A DNA stretch of 64,000 nucleotides, from positions 5,235,501-5,299,500 of the forward strand of contig NC_019757.1 of the NCBI RefSeq assembly GCF_000317535.1. Reading direction: 5' to 3'. Both the position numbers and the translations under genes were made by a program. Origin of the DNA: Cylindrospermum stagnale PCC 7417. GTDB lineage: Bacteria > Cyanobacteriota > Cyanobacteriia > Cyanobacteriales > Nostocaceae. Below the pieces are notes generated by a model that was not told the origin of the DNA, made no database searches, and saw only the letters and a list, made by a program, of their open reading frames with translations. This document shows, piece after piece, positions 44,922 to 54,021 of the stretch. The stretch's first letter is position 1, and every line of letters begins with the position of its first letter.

Positions 44922-45695
44922 TTACAAGAATATTTTCACAGGGATCATTATAAACCGCATACATGCTTTTAAGAAGCACAAACCATCAGTTATCAAGTTA
45001 TTAAAAGGAGATAGCGGAAAGTATTTCTTCCGTAACTCTCTGTGTATTCTATAATGTTTAAAGACCTTTATAGAAGATACGCCTGTAGTATCATAGTAAG
45101 AAATTGGAAAATATAGCAGGTGTGGTTGAGCAATTAAAGAAGCTCTAATATTAAAATCATAATCCATTTCTAAAGTTAGCCGCTCATCATAGAAGCCAAC
45201 TTTCTGAAAAAGTTGTTGAGAGAAAATAGTAGACTGGTGACAGATTGGATTGCGAGACAAAAATAACTTTTGATCCCAATGACTATACTGCTTGATATGT
45301 CTTTTTAAGTATTGCTTTCGGCTCAGAGAGATAGTTTCCCCAAATGCCCAAAGCCACTTTTCTTTAATATAAGAATCTACAATTTTAGTAATTACCACTT
45401 CATTAACTAAAGTATCACCAGAATTTAAGAAAATCACTAAATTACCTGATGATTTCATTAATCCTGCATTAAAAGCATTAGCAATCCCCACACCATTTTG
45501 CTGTAATATAGTTACTTTTTTTTGATGGTTATATTGATTGATCAGAGAAATTGTTTCGTCTGTTGAATGACCATCAATAATCAGGTGATTAATATATTTA
45601 TAATCTTGCATACTAACACTATCTAGAGTTTTCAGTATACAAGCAGAAGAATTTTTTGTCAGAGTAACTACATCAACTTGAATTAGGTTATTCAT
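44922..45695 (-). CDS. family 2 glycosyltransferase (WcaA-like)
   Basis: A 257-residue single-domain GT-A enzyme: VDVVTLTKNSSACILKTLDSVSMQDY, LIIDGHSTDETISLINQY, and the metal-binding FLNSGDTLV near 89. It resembles the colanic-acid WcaA/PGL-type transferases of short length, lacking a membrane domain. It lies between the polymerase (26 bases) and the ExoA-like gene (33 bases), all minus strand. Confidence 0.9.
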   Translation of the reverse strand: MNNLIQVDVVTLTKNSSACILKTLDSVSMQDYKYINHLIIDGHSTDETISLINQYNHQKKVTILQQNGVGIANAFNAGLMKSSGNLVIFLNSGDTLVNEVVITKIVDSYIKEKWLWAFGETISLSRKQYLKRHIKQYSHWDQKLFLSRNPICHQSTIFSQQLFQKVGFYDERLTLEMDYDFNIRASLIAQPHLLYFPISYYDTTGVSSIKVFKHYRIHRELRKKYFPLSPFNNLITDGLCFLKACMRFIMIPVKIFL

Positions 45696-45721
45696 GAATT
45701 TTTAAACTTAGAGTGAGTTAT

Positions 45722-47041
45722 TTACCACCGAGAAATAGCCAGATCAATGTAATCTATAATAGATGCTGTAAACAGACGACCTTCTAAATAATTAAATGTA
45801 GTAACATTTTTACCTGAGTTAGCTTGTAAAAAATAAATAAAATAACTAAACATTAATGCAACTAAAGTAACCATAGAGAGAGATTTTATCGGTGGTTTCA
45901 GCTTACTTTTTCTTTCTAGAGGTAAATAGAAGAAAATTCCTAAAAAGGATAGAAGTATCAGGCTCAATCTCAAAGGGAGGTAATCAAGATTGCGGGTGAA
46001 TAAGAATAAAATTGACTGCAATACATAAAGATATAACATACTTAGGTCTAAACGTTTTTCTTCTAAGGTAAGGACAGAATTTAAACTTGTTTCAGTGTAA
46101 TTATCTCGTGAGAGGTTTAGATAAAAATAACCAAGAAATGCTACAAGTACTAAATGAGCTAGAAAACCTATACTTGCTAGTTGGTTTTTTACGAAAAATG
46201 AACTTTTAGCGGCTAAAAAACTAAGTTGGGGAATGCTACTAATTTTATCAAAAATAGATGCGATAGTAGCTTGATTAACAGAATATATTAATGCAAACAT
46301 AAATAAAATAATACTTAAATTTTTAAGAATTCCACTAATTTTATTAAACAATTTATGCTGTAACAAGCTATTTACATCGATAAATTGCAGGATTATTACA
46401 GGTAAATAAAGAAGTATAGAGTAATGATTAACAATACTCAAAAACAAAAATAATACACAAGTAAATTTATTCTTTTTAGAAACTAATGCACACAAAAAAA
46501 AAGCACTTGAAATAAATTGGCGCATGATAAATGCTTGAAGATAAAATGTAGGATTTAGTAAAACAAAAAATATCAGTAAAGCATAATTTTTTTGGGAAAA
46601 TCCCTTACAGATCACAAAAATAGTCAGAAAATTAATTATAAAAGACCAGCTTAATAGAAAGCCCATGTCCGAACCATTACAAATAATAAATATTAGAGAA
46701 GCGAGAAAATAAAACCCCGGTTCAAATGGATAATTGGTTGATTGAAAACAGGCTATGGGATTATCACCACTACAATCTCGATATGCTATTAAATATAACT
46801 CTGTATCAGCTTGAACATCAATAAGACAACAGAAAAGAGTGACGGTGACTGCAACTAGCAGAAGTATAGAATTATTGAGTAAGCTGTCTAGGCTATAGGA
46901 TTTTGAATTTTTATTGAGAAATACAAATAAAAGTAAGGGTAAAACTCCAACTATCGGAATTTTTACCCATATACATATTCCAACAAATAGAAAAATGTAC
47001 TTTTGATAGTTGGTTTGGACAATTGATAAATTTAAATTCAT
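45722..47041 (-). CDS. EpsG/Wzy-like polysaccharide polymerase
   Basis: A 439-residue integral membrane protein with about ten to twelve hydrophobic helices and a central loop (PFEPGFYFLASLIF, near 105-120) bearing the EpsG-family look. It would polymerise lipid-linked repeat units in the periplasm in the Wzx/Wzy pathway. It is very AT-rich. A truncated duplicate of its first ~70 codons lies at 42291-42527. Confidence 0.8.
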   Translation of the reverse strand: MNLNLSIVQTNYQKYIFLFVGICIWVKIPIVGVLPLLLFVFLNKNSKSYSLDSLLNNSILLLVAVTVTLFCCLIDVQADTELYLIAYRDCSGDNPIACFQSTNYPFEPGFYFLASLIFIICNGSDMGFLLSWSFIINFLTIFVICKGFSQKNYALLIFFVLLNPTFYLQAFIMRQFISSAFFLCALVSKKNKFTCVLFLFLSIVNHYSILLYLPVIILQFIDVNSLLQHKLFNKISGILKNLSIILFMFALIYSVNQATIASIFDKISSIPQLSFLAAKSSFFVKNQLASIGFLAHLVLVAFLGYFYLNLSRDNYTETSLNSVLTLEEKRLDLSMLYLYVLQSILFLFTRNLDYLPLRLSLILLSFLGIFFYLPLERKSKLKPPIKSLSMVTLVALMFSYFIYFLQANSGKNVTTFNYLEGRLFTASIIDYIDLAISRW

Positions 47042-48126
47042 TATCTAATTCTATGTTTTATGCTGAGGCAATCAAAGGTTATTGAAATAAGCTTAACCAG
47101 ATGATATGTTCTTCTTTTCTCATCCTGAGAATAGTAAATAAACTATGAATTTGACCTTTAGTCCAATTCCACATAATCAATGTTTCTGCTTGATTCTTCG
47201 GATTGATTAAAGCTTTAACATAGCAAGCAATTATTTGCAAAAATCCTTTGAAAATTCGTAAAATAGATACAAGCAACCAAAGATAATAAGAACGGTGCCA
47301 ACGCATCACAGCAATGTAAGGCGCTGCGGCACCAAAACCATACATTAAGTTAAAAAGATAAGTTTCTGACATCCGCTTTGTGGGGATGAAATGGTGCAGC
47401 ACACAATCAGGTGTATACCAAAGTTCATAACCTGCGTTCAGAATTCGCAAAACTATCTCAGAATCTCCTCCCGCACTTAATTTTTTTCCTTCTCTATCGT
47501 TGAGTAATTGTTTATCCAACCAGCCACTTTTCTCAATGGCAGTTCTACGCATAACCAAACCTGCACCTGGAATCTGGTAATTACGCCGATTTAATTGTTG
47601 TGAAGTTTCGCCGCGCTCATTGGCAGCAAATTTACCTGAATGTTTGACAAGGATGGGCGAAGGAGTTATTTCCCAATCGAGAACTACCTTGCCACCAAAA
47701 GTACCACAATTTGGATGAGTTTCCGCAAATTGTCTTGCTTTATCTATCCAGTCTGCTGATAAAAGGCAATCATCATCAACAAAAGCGAGCCATTCACTAG
47801 TTGTATTTTTAATTCCACACAACCGGGCGTGAGTTAATCCTTGTTTTGGCTCTACTATCCTACGCAAGCCAGGTATTAGTTGTAAATTGATATGTCTTTC
47901 AACAACAGCACCAGTATCATCTGTACAGTTATTATCTACAACTAAAACTGTCCATTGATAGCCAGGAGATACTTTTGATAATGAAAGGGCTGTCAGAACA
48001 CGATCTAGTAAATTATCGTTGTTGTAAGTACAAATTATTATATCCATGAATACCAACCTTAATTGTTTTTAATTTAAAATCAATCGCAAAATGAAAGTCA
48101 TAAACCTTATTTTTTAGCAGCAATAT
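46763..48126 (-). repeat. duplicated glycan-locus segment, upstream (parental) copy
   Basis: The partner of 42248-43607. Here the flanking flippase and polymerase genes are intact, so this is likely the source copy. The two are 4.5 kb apart and in direct orientation. Confidence 0.85.
47079..48056 (-). CDS. family 2 glycosyltransferase, parental copy
   Basis: A 325-residue twin of the 42565-43533 enzyme, beginning MVFMDIIICTYNN; the start could be the internal ATG three codons later that matches the twin. It has FVDDDC for metal binding. The catalytic-acid motif reads AGGDSEIVLR, where the twin has AGEDSEIVLR, a Glu-to-Gly change beside the expected Asp. Other changes are A/G before FVDDD and MRR/ISR after the GAGLV stretch. 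It sits between flippase (50 bases) and polymerase (37 bases). Confidence 0.92.
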   Translation of the reverse strand: MVFMDIIICTYNNDNLLDRVLTALSLSKVSPGYQWTVLVVDNNCTDDTGAVVERHINLQLIPGLRRIVEPKQGLTHARLCGIKNTTSEWLAFVDDDCLLSADWIDKARQFAETHPNCGTFGGKVVLDWEITPSPILVKHSGKFAANERGETSQQLNRRNYQIPGAGLVMRRTAIEKSGWLDKQLLNDREGKKLSAGGDSEIVLRILNAGYELWYTPDCVLHHFIPTKRMSETYLFNLMYGFGAAAPYIAVMRWHRSYYLWLLVSILRIFKGFLQIIACYVKALINPKNQAETLIMWNWTKGQIHSLFTILRMRKEEHIIWLSLFQ

Positions 48127-49588
48127 ATCTTTTGAGAACTGAAAAATTGTAGTTATTACTAATAGCAAACCATGTCACTAAAATAGTTGTCTGTATCAGA
48201 AATATAATACATCTTAAGATATAATCATTTGGCAGCTTAAAGTTCAATAGCACAACCATAAAAAACCAAATTAATGGGAACCATAAGCATTTGAACCAGA
48301 GAGAATAAGAAACAGATAAACGTTTCATGCCAAATACAGTTACTAAAAAGGTGGAGAGATATCCCAAATTACCGAGAATTGCTCCTGTTAAGCCAAAATT
48401 ATCAGCACCAATGAAAATTAATCCTAGTGACGATAAACTGCCTAGTAGCTGAATTAATGCACAAGTTTTAACTGCATTTGTCGCTAACAAAGAGTAGTAG
48501 CCGACAGCATGACATGAATAAATTGCGTAAATTGCTGTGGCAATACAGAATGTAATTAAATATTGACTTGCAGTTTGCTCAGAGAATAATAGTTTGAGAA
48601 TTAATGGAGAAAGTGTTATGAGAGTGGCTCCCATTCCTAAAGCAACTAATCCATTGATTTGGGTAGCTTGTTTAAGTTGCTGCTCCAGTTGACGCTGATT
48701 AATATTTTGCTGTCCGAATAGATTGCTTAAAGTTGGAAGTAAAGGCTGTACAGGTAATGCAGAAAATGAGTTGATTTGCGCGGTGATATCAGTAATTCCT
48801 CCATATACTCCAAGCATTTCACTACCTAGCAAGCTGCCGACAATCAGCCGATCGCCTCGACTAAAAAGCATACTGCCCAATGTATTTAGCCACATCATTA
48901 AGCTGTAGCCTCCTACTGCTACTGCTTTTTGTTGATTCCAACTCAGACGAAGATTCCTACTTTCGAGTAGCGATCGCACTACCCAGATATGACTGAACAA
49001 ACTCACGACACCAATTCCAGCCTGCCACTGCATTAACTCAACGGTGCGACCGCCTAGCCATACGACAATCAACATTCCGACATTGAGTAGCACGGACTGC
49101 ATTGTATTCAGCACATTCATCAAGTCATAACGCTGATGAGCTTGTTCGACACCAATCAAGATTTGTTGCAACAATCGCGCTGCTACTACTAACCCACCAA
49201 TTTGAATAGCCTGTATAAGTTTTAACTGTTGTAACTGTCCCAATTTAGGAAATAAATTCATCATCGGTTCAGCACCCATCCAAAGAGCAACTACTGCTAA
49301 AGTTGCCAAGATCAGCATTGCCCCAAAAGTTACAGTCAAGGTTTGTGACAGACCATCAACATCTTTCTTTCCTAAGTCTTGGGAGACAAATACGGTTGTG
49401 GCTGTAGAAAGACCGGCTTCAGCTAAAGTAACCATTACCACCACAGCAGAAGCTAGGGTCCATAGTCCATACTCTTCAATTCCCAACAAGCGGATTAGTA
49501 TCGGGATAACCAGTATGCCTAGCCCTATTTTGATTAATCCTGTGATTGAGTTGTAAAAACCGTTCTTAAGTAAGCTGTTTTTCACCAA
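48107..49588 (-). CDS. Wzx-type polysaccharide flippase
   Basis: A 493-residue membrane protein of the MATE/MviN/Wzx superfamily with about 12-14 helices. It starts MVKNSLLKNGFYNSITGLIKIGLGILVIPILIRLLGIEEYGLWTL, the usual first two helices with the EYG motif, and ends in a basic tail. It carries lipid-linked oligosaccharide across the inner membrane. It lies 70 bases downstream of the Wzc-like gene in the same operon. Its last bases are repeated at 43590-43607 at the end of the downstream duplicated segment. Confidence 0.92.
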   Translation of the reverse strand: MVKNSLLKNGFYNSITGLIKIGLGILVIPILIRLLGIEEYGLWTLASAVVVMVTLAEAGLSTATTVFVSQDLGKKDVDGLSQTLTVTFGAMLILATLAVVALWMGAEPMMNLFPKLGQLQQLKLIQAIQIGGLVVAARLLQQILIGVEQAHQRYDLMNVLNTMQSVLLNVGMLIVVWLGGRTVELMQWQAGIGVVSLFSHIWVVRSLLESRNLRLSWNQQKAVAVGGYSLMMWLNTLGSMLFSRGDRLIVGSLLGSEMLGVYGGITDITAQINSFSALPVQPLLPTLSNLFGQQNINQRQLEQQLKQATQINGLVALGMGATLITLSPLILKLLFSEQTASQYLITFCIATAIYAIYSCHAVGYYSLLATNAVKTCALIQLLGSLSSLGLIFIGADNFGLTGAILGNLGYLSTFLVTVFGMKRLSVSYSLWFKCLWFPLIWFFMVVLLNFKLPNDYILRCIIFLIQTTILVTWFAISNNYNFSVLKRYIAAKK

Positions 49589-49658
49589 AAATCTTCTCTT
49601 TTAATACAAGCATTACCGTAGAAAACTAGAAGAGTTAAACTAAACCGCCATCAAAGGA

Positions 49659-51872
49659 TTAGGAAATGCGTGTATTGGGAAACTTGAGTTCACCCTTACC
49701 ATTGCGTAGCTTGCCGCCGTAGGCATCGCTGCTATTTTTGTCGTAATAACCCTTCTGGCTGTAGGAAATATAACCACTATCGGCAGTAACTCCATTCACC
49801 ACCATTCCCAAAACGCGCGATCGCGCTTGCTCGAGCATCATCTTTGTACTCTTAGCAACAGCACAGTCAAGTACTCCAGGACGTACAACCAGCAAGATCC
49901 CATCTACAATCTTGCCCAGCATCAGTGCATCACTAAACAAACTCAAGGCAGGAGTATCAATAATCACACAATCATAATCTTTGGCAGCCTCTTGAATTAA
50001 CAAAGCCATGCGCTGCGAGTCTAGCAATGCTGCGGGGTTGGGTGGAATTGTCCCAGCCGTTAGTAGATCCAAGTTAACTAATACTTCTTGGGAGGTGCTG
50101 CGAAATTCCGCTTGACCAACTAAAACATTACTTAGTCCGACTGGGTCAGATAATTTCCAGATTTCCTGTTGGCAGGAGTGACGCATATCCGCATCTACTA
50201 ATAGAATTCTGCGTCCCATGTGTGCCTTAGCTACTGCCAGATTCGCTGCCACAAATGATCTGCCTTCACCCGGAGTTGAACTAACTACGGCAATTACTTT
50301 TAGTGGTTTATCAGAGATGGTAAAGTCCAGGTTCGTCTGAAGCATCTCAAAGGCTGAACTTGCTCCCGAATATGGATTATCTCTCACCGGCAGTTCGATT
50401 AAAGCTTCCCCACCATTTTTAGCTTTTTGACCCAAGTGAGGAATCGTACCGAGTAAAGGATAACCTAGTAACTGCTGGGCTTGCTCAAGAGTTTTCAGGG
50501 ATTGATCCATAGCTTCTAACATCAGAGCTATCCCTACACCCAGCAAAATTCCCAAAAATCCACCCAAGGCGAGATAAAGGGCAATTTTGGGAGAAACAGC
50601 TTTTTTCGGAAGTAAAGCCGCAGATACTACCCTGGCGTTACCGACATTCTGATTTACTACTACCTCGACTTCTTGCGATCGCTTTAGCAGTTCTTCATAG
50701 GTAGATCTCGCTACTTGCAACTGTCGCTCTAGCTGCTGCTGTTTTTCTTGCAGTTGGGGTAAGACACTCAATCGTCTTTGGGAAAGTGCGTATGCATTCT
50801 GCAAAACGGCGACTCGGTTAGCTAATGCTGACCGTTCTACATCCGACTGTACCAGTTGCGCCAGTAGGGTCTGCTTGAGTTCTCCCATGCCTAAATTCTG
50901 CGCTGCTACAGATTTTTCAGAACCTGCATTCTCAAAAATTCGAGTTTCTAGCTGCTTTTTCAGGGCTGCTTCTTTTGCCGCCAAATTAGCGATCATCGGA
51001 TGTTCATCTGTATAGCGAGTATGTTCTACTGCTAACTGGTTTTGCACCTGCTGGTATTCTGTTAATACGTCCTGCACAGCTTTTGATTGACTTAAATTCC
51101 CCAGATCCACAGCCTGCTGCGAATTCAATCTCAATTGACGTTGCAGAAGTTGTGAGCGAGTTGCAGCATCCGTTAAATTTGCCTGGGCTTGGGTGATCTG
51201 GTCTGATAAATCTGCGAGTCTGTCCACTCCTTTTGTTGCTTCTTGGTCTAAGGCAATTACCCGATTTTCTTCTTTAAACCGACGCAAAGCTGCCTCTGCT
51301 TTGACTACCCTGGCTTCAACTTCAGGCAATTGCTTACTCAAAAACTTATTTGCCGCTGTCGCTTGGGTTTGGTTAATGCGAATATTGTTCTCTAGGTAAT
51401 ATCTCATCAGCAAATTCACAACATCTGCGGCTTCTTTGGGATTGCTACTTTTGTAGGAAATCGCCAAAATATCCGTACTCCGAACACTCTTAACCTTGAT
51501 TTTTTTGAGAAACTCATCTATTTCCAAGGGTGATCCTTGCTTTGTTACCAAGTTGAGACTATTGATAGTTTTCTCAACTATTGGGTTAGAACGAATTACC
51601 TCTGCTTCTGTATCCAACGGGCTGCTTTGTTGAGTCACACTGCTCAACTCTCCAACTTGTGCCGAGGGACTTGTCAGCGAAGAAACGCGGTCAGTTTTAC
51701 TGAAAAGCAACTTGCCTTCTGCTTCATAAATTGGTTTTTGTCTGATGGCAATTAAAGCTGAAAGTCCAAAAACAGACGCAGTCACCGCAGCTATGACTAG
51801 CCAGCGCCTTTTCAGAATCAGCGAGTATTGTTGCAAATCTAGGGAGTTTTGGTCTTCTTGGTTAGAGGGCAT
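49659..51872 (-). CDS. Wzc-like polysaccharide co-polymerase / BY-kinase with altered Walker A
   Basis: A 737-residue protein with an N-terminal Wzz chain-length domain (first helix ~22-42), a long periplasmic coiled coil (~165-420), a second helix (~428-452) and a cytoplasmic kinase domain (~500-700). Walker A reads STPGEGRSF (532-540): the catalytic lysine is R538 and the next Thr is Phe. Walker A' (LLVDAD, 557-562) and Walker B (CVIIDT, 635-640) are present. The C-terminus has a cluster of six tyrosines (Y701-Y718) for autophosphorylation. It controls chain length and export in Wzy-dependent synthesis. The R538 change may abolish kinase activity. The operon starts here. Confidence 0.9.
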   Translation of the reverse strand: MPSNQEDQNSLDLQQYSLILKRRWLVIAAVTASVFGLSALIAIRQKPIYEAEGKLLFSKTDRVSSLTSPSAQVGELSSVTQQSSPLDTEAEVIRSNPIVEKTINSLNLVTKQGSPLEIDEFLKKIKVKSVRSTDILAISYKSSNPKEAADVVNLLMRYYLENNIRINQTQATAANKFLSKQLPEVEARVVKAEAALRRFKEENRVIALDQEATKGVDRLADLSDQITQAQANLTDAATRSQLLQRQLRLNSQQAVDLGNLSQSKAVQDVLTEYQQVQNQLAVEHTRYTDEHPMIANLAAKEAALKKQLETRIFENAGSEKSVAAQNLGMGELKQTLLAQLVQSDVERSALANRVAVLQNAYALSQRRLSVLPQLQEKQQQLERQLQVARSTYEELLKRSQEVEVVVNQNVGNARVVSAALLPKKAVSPKIALYLALGGFLGILLGVGIALMLEAMDQSLKTLEQAQQLLGYPLLGTIPHLGQKAKNGGEALIELPVRDNPYSGASSAFEMLQTNLDFTISDKPLKVIAVVSSTPGEGRSFVAANLAVAKAHMGRRILLVDADMRHSCQQEIWKLSDPVGLSNVLVGQAEFRSTSQEVLVNLDLLTAGTIPPNPAALLDSQRMALLIQEAAKDYDCVIIDTPALSLFSDALMLGKIVDGILLVVRPGVLDCAVAKSTKMMLEQARSRVLGMVVNGVTADSGYISYSQKGYYDKNSSDAYGGKLRNGKGELKFPNTRIS

Positions 51873-52598
51873 GGAATCTGTTGCGAATACCTAAAATACT
51901 GACTAATTTTGCTTCACAATTTTGGTAGTCCAAGATAGTCCTTTGGACATACTGAGGTTTAATTACTATTGAATCAGATTGTATAAAAAACAACAGTTAT
52001 TTTCGCTATTTTCCTAAAAGTACTTTTTTTGTTACATCTTTTTAGTTTTATCCCAGAAATATTATCTAAATGTCAAGGTATTTTAAATATTCTTTATTGG
52101 AATTTTATATTACCTGGGTATTATTGACAAGATACAATGATCCTGCTGAATCAGTACATACTCTGAAAGTAAATCTACGCTAATATTTAAATATCAAGTT
52201 CATATTGACTACATTCATGGCATCATGCAAATATAAAAGGAACAAAGTCTGGTGCTCCTATTTGATTTTTAAACAAGTCCCAAACCTTAAGCCCCGTCTA
52301 ATAAACGGTTAAGCTTCAGTATATTGAGCAAGAATCAAACCGGAATCTTCTAGTTTTGTTCAGACAGTTAACGTAAGTAAGATGTCTGCCTGTAGGACAT
52401 ATTACCGAAACTGACTGATAATTACCCTAGCAATTTGTAACAAGCAATACCAGTTTTAAAAAACCGAGCATTACAAAGATTTCTCGTTGATGTAGGCTTT
52501 GACACAAAATTGCTAGTCTTTAGTATTACCATGTTTGAATTTATTGATGCCTTTAACAAACAAATCAATACCAAAATACTGAAGAATCAGAAAAATAA
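51873..52598. other. 726-bp divergent intergenic region of the exopolysaccharide locus
   Basis: AT-rich, with no gene of normal length. It must hold the promoters of the minus-strand wzc operon and the plus-strand sugar transferase. A very short frame at 52531-52602 overlaps the next start. No regulatory site could be named with confidence. Confidence 0.55.
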
Positions 52599-52602
52599 AT
52601 GA
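52531..52602 (+). other. possible 23-codon leader frame overlapping the sugar transferase start
   Basis: ATGTTTGAATTT opens a 23-codon frame, MFEFIDAFNKQINTKILK and onward, that ends in TGA sharing bases with the ATG at 52599 (the ATGA overlap type). This would couple its translation to the next gene. There is no strong ribosome site, so it may be chance. Confidence 0.3.
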
Positions 52603-54011
52603 TGCTTACAACTTATGTTAGTCCCCCTGCGAATACTAGGCTGCCAAATATAGTCCGCAGCCTACCGATATTGCTCTTGTTAGGGGATATTTTTGGATTG
52701 CTCATTTGTTTAGCGATCGCCCAATGGTTGCGCTTAGATCAACCCTTACATTGGCTCAATCCATTGCCTTATGGATTTGTTGGCATGATACTTGCAGCAT
52801 TCTATTTAGGAGATGCGTACCATCCAGATCGACAAATTGCAGGTTTAAGAGCGCCTGCTCGAATTATTATTTGTAACATTGCGATCGCCTTCTTCATTTC
52901 TGCCCTAATTTACTTGTCAGGTATTGCCAAACATAACCCGGTATTGTGGCGGAGTATCTTTCTACCTAGCTTAGGAATCTTTACTATCTGGGCAGTAATA
53001 TTGCGCCTGGTGGCAATAAAGTGGGTGCGAACGCACGCCCGAAAAAGTCATTGGTTAATACTAGGAGCAGGGGAGAATGCCATCAAATTTGCCCAAAAAT
53101 TGCTGGGACTTAATCCTTTAGGAAAGCTGACTGTTCTAGCAGAGGAAAATCAAAAAACCATAGACTTACCAAAAAGCAATTTGAGTTATCAGGGAAATCT
53201 GAGCGAGTTATCGCAATGGAGCCAAGAACCCTGGTCTGGGGTCATAGTTACAGCCCAGATAAATTTTTCCAAATCTCTTGCGCAACAGTTAATGCAGATG
53301 CGATTGCGAGGCATTCCGGTTTACACATTGCCGGATGTTTACGAAACATTTTGGTATAAACTACCTTCATCGCTGCTACAGGATAAATGGTTGGCTTTTA
53401 GCGATGGTTTTAACCTAATGCCTGGTTACTTCAGCATGAAACTGAAGCGCGTTGTTGACCTCATATTGATCCTGTTGTTGCTAGTATTAGTTGCACCACT
53501 TCTGTTGTTGGTTGCATTACTAATTAGATTAGATAGTCCTGGCCCAGTGTTGTACAGTCAGCGGCGAAGTGGATTGTACGGTAAACCATTTAGAGTTTAT
53601 AAATTTCGCTCCATGTATCAGGATGCAGAAAAGTCTGGGGCGCAGTGGGCTAGTCAACGCGATCCACGGATCACCAGAGTCGGATACTGGCTGCGTTTGT
53701 TACGTATTGACGAATTACCCCAAATATGGAATGTTTTACAGGGGGAAATGAGTCTGATTGGCCCTCGTCCAGAACGACCAGAATTTGATGTCAAACTCAA
53801 AGAAGCGATTCCCTACTATGAAGTACGCTATCTGGTAAAACCGGGAATTACAGGCTGGGCACAGGTCATGTATCCCTATGGAGCATCTATTGAAGATGCT
53901 TACGAAAAGCTTGCTTACGACCTGTATTACATCAAAAATTATTCCATTTGGTTGGATTTAGCGATCGCCTTCAAAACCATTCGAGTTGTTTTGTTAGGTA
54001 AAGGTAGATAA
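52599..54011 (+). CDS. initiating sugar-1-phosphate transferase (WbaP/EpsE type)
   Basis: A 470-residue polyisoprenyl-phosphate sugar transferase that starts the lipid-linked repeat. Residues 1-130 have about four to five membrane helices; ~145-250 is a Rossmann-like CoA-binding domain (WLILGAGENAIKFA). A fifth helix near 285 leads to the catalytic region with KRVVDLILILLLL, SPGPVLYSQRRSGLYGKPFRVYKFRSM, DELPQIWNVLQGEMSLIGPRPERPEF and KPGITGWAQV. All catalytic motifs are intact. ATGATG at the start leaves two possible initiation codons. It is followed 11 bases later by a GalE-like gene. Confidence 0.94.
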   Translation: MMLTTYVSPPANTRLPNIVRSLPILLLLGDIFGLLICLAIAQWLRLDQPLHWLNPLPYGFVGMILAAFYLGDAYHPDRQIAGLRAPARIIICNIAIAFFISALIYLSGIAKHNPVLWRSIFLPSLGIFTIWAVILRLVAIKWVRTHARKSHWLILGAGENAIKFAQKLLGLNPLGKLTVLAEENQKTIDLPKSNLSYQGNLSELSQWSQEPWSGVIVTAQINFSKSLAQQLMQMRLRGIPVYTLPDVYETFWYKLPSSLLQDKWLAFSDGFNLMPGYFSMKLKRVVDLILILLLLVLVAPLLLLVALLIRLDSPGPVLYSQRRSGLYGKPFRVYKFRSMYQDAEKSGAQWASQRDPRITRVGYWLRLLRIDELPQIWNVLQGEMSLIGPRPERPEFDVKLKEAIPYYEVRYLVKPGITGWAQVMYPYGASIEDAYEKLAYDLYYIKNYSIWLDLAIAFKTIRVVLLGKGR

Positions 54012-54021
54012 GGAAAAACAA

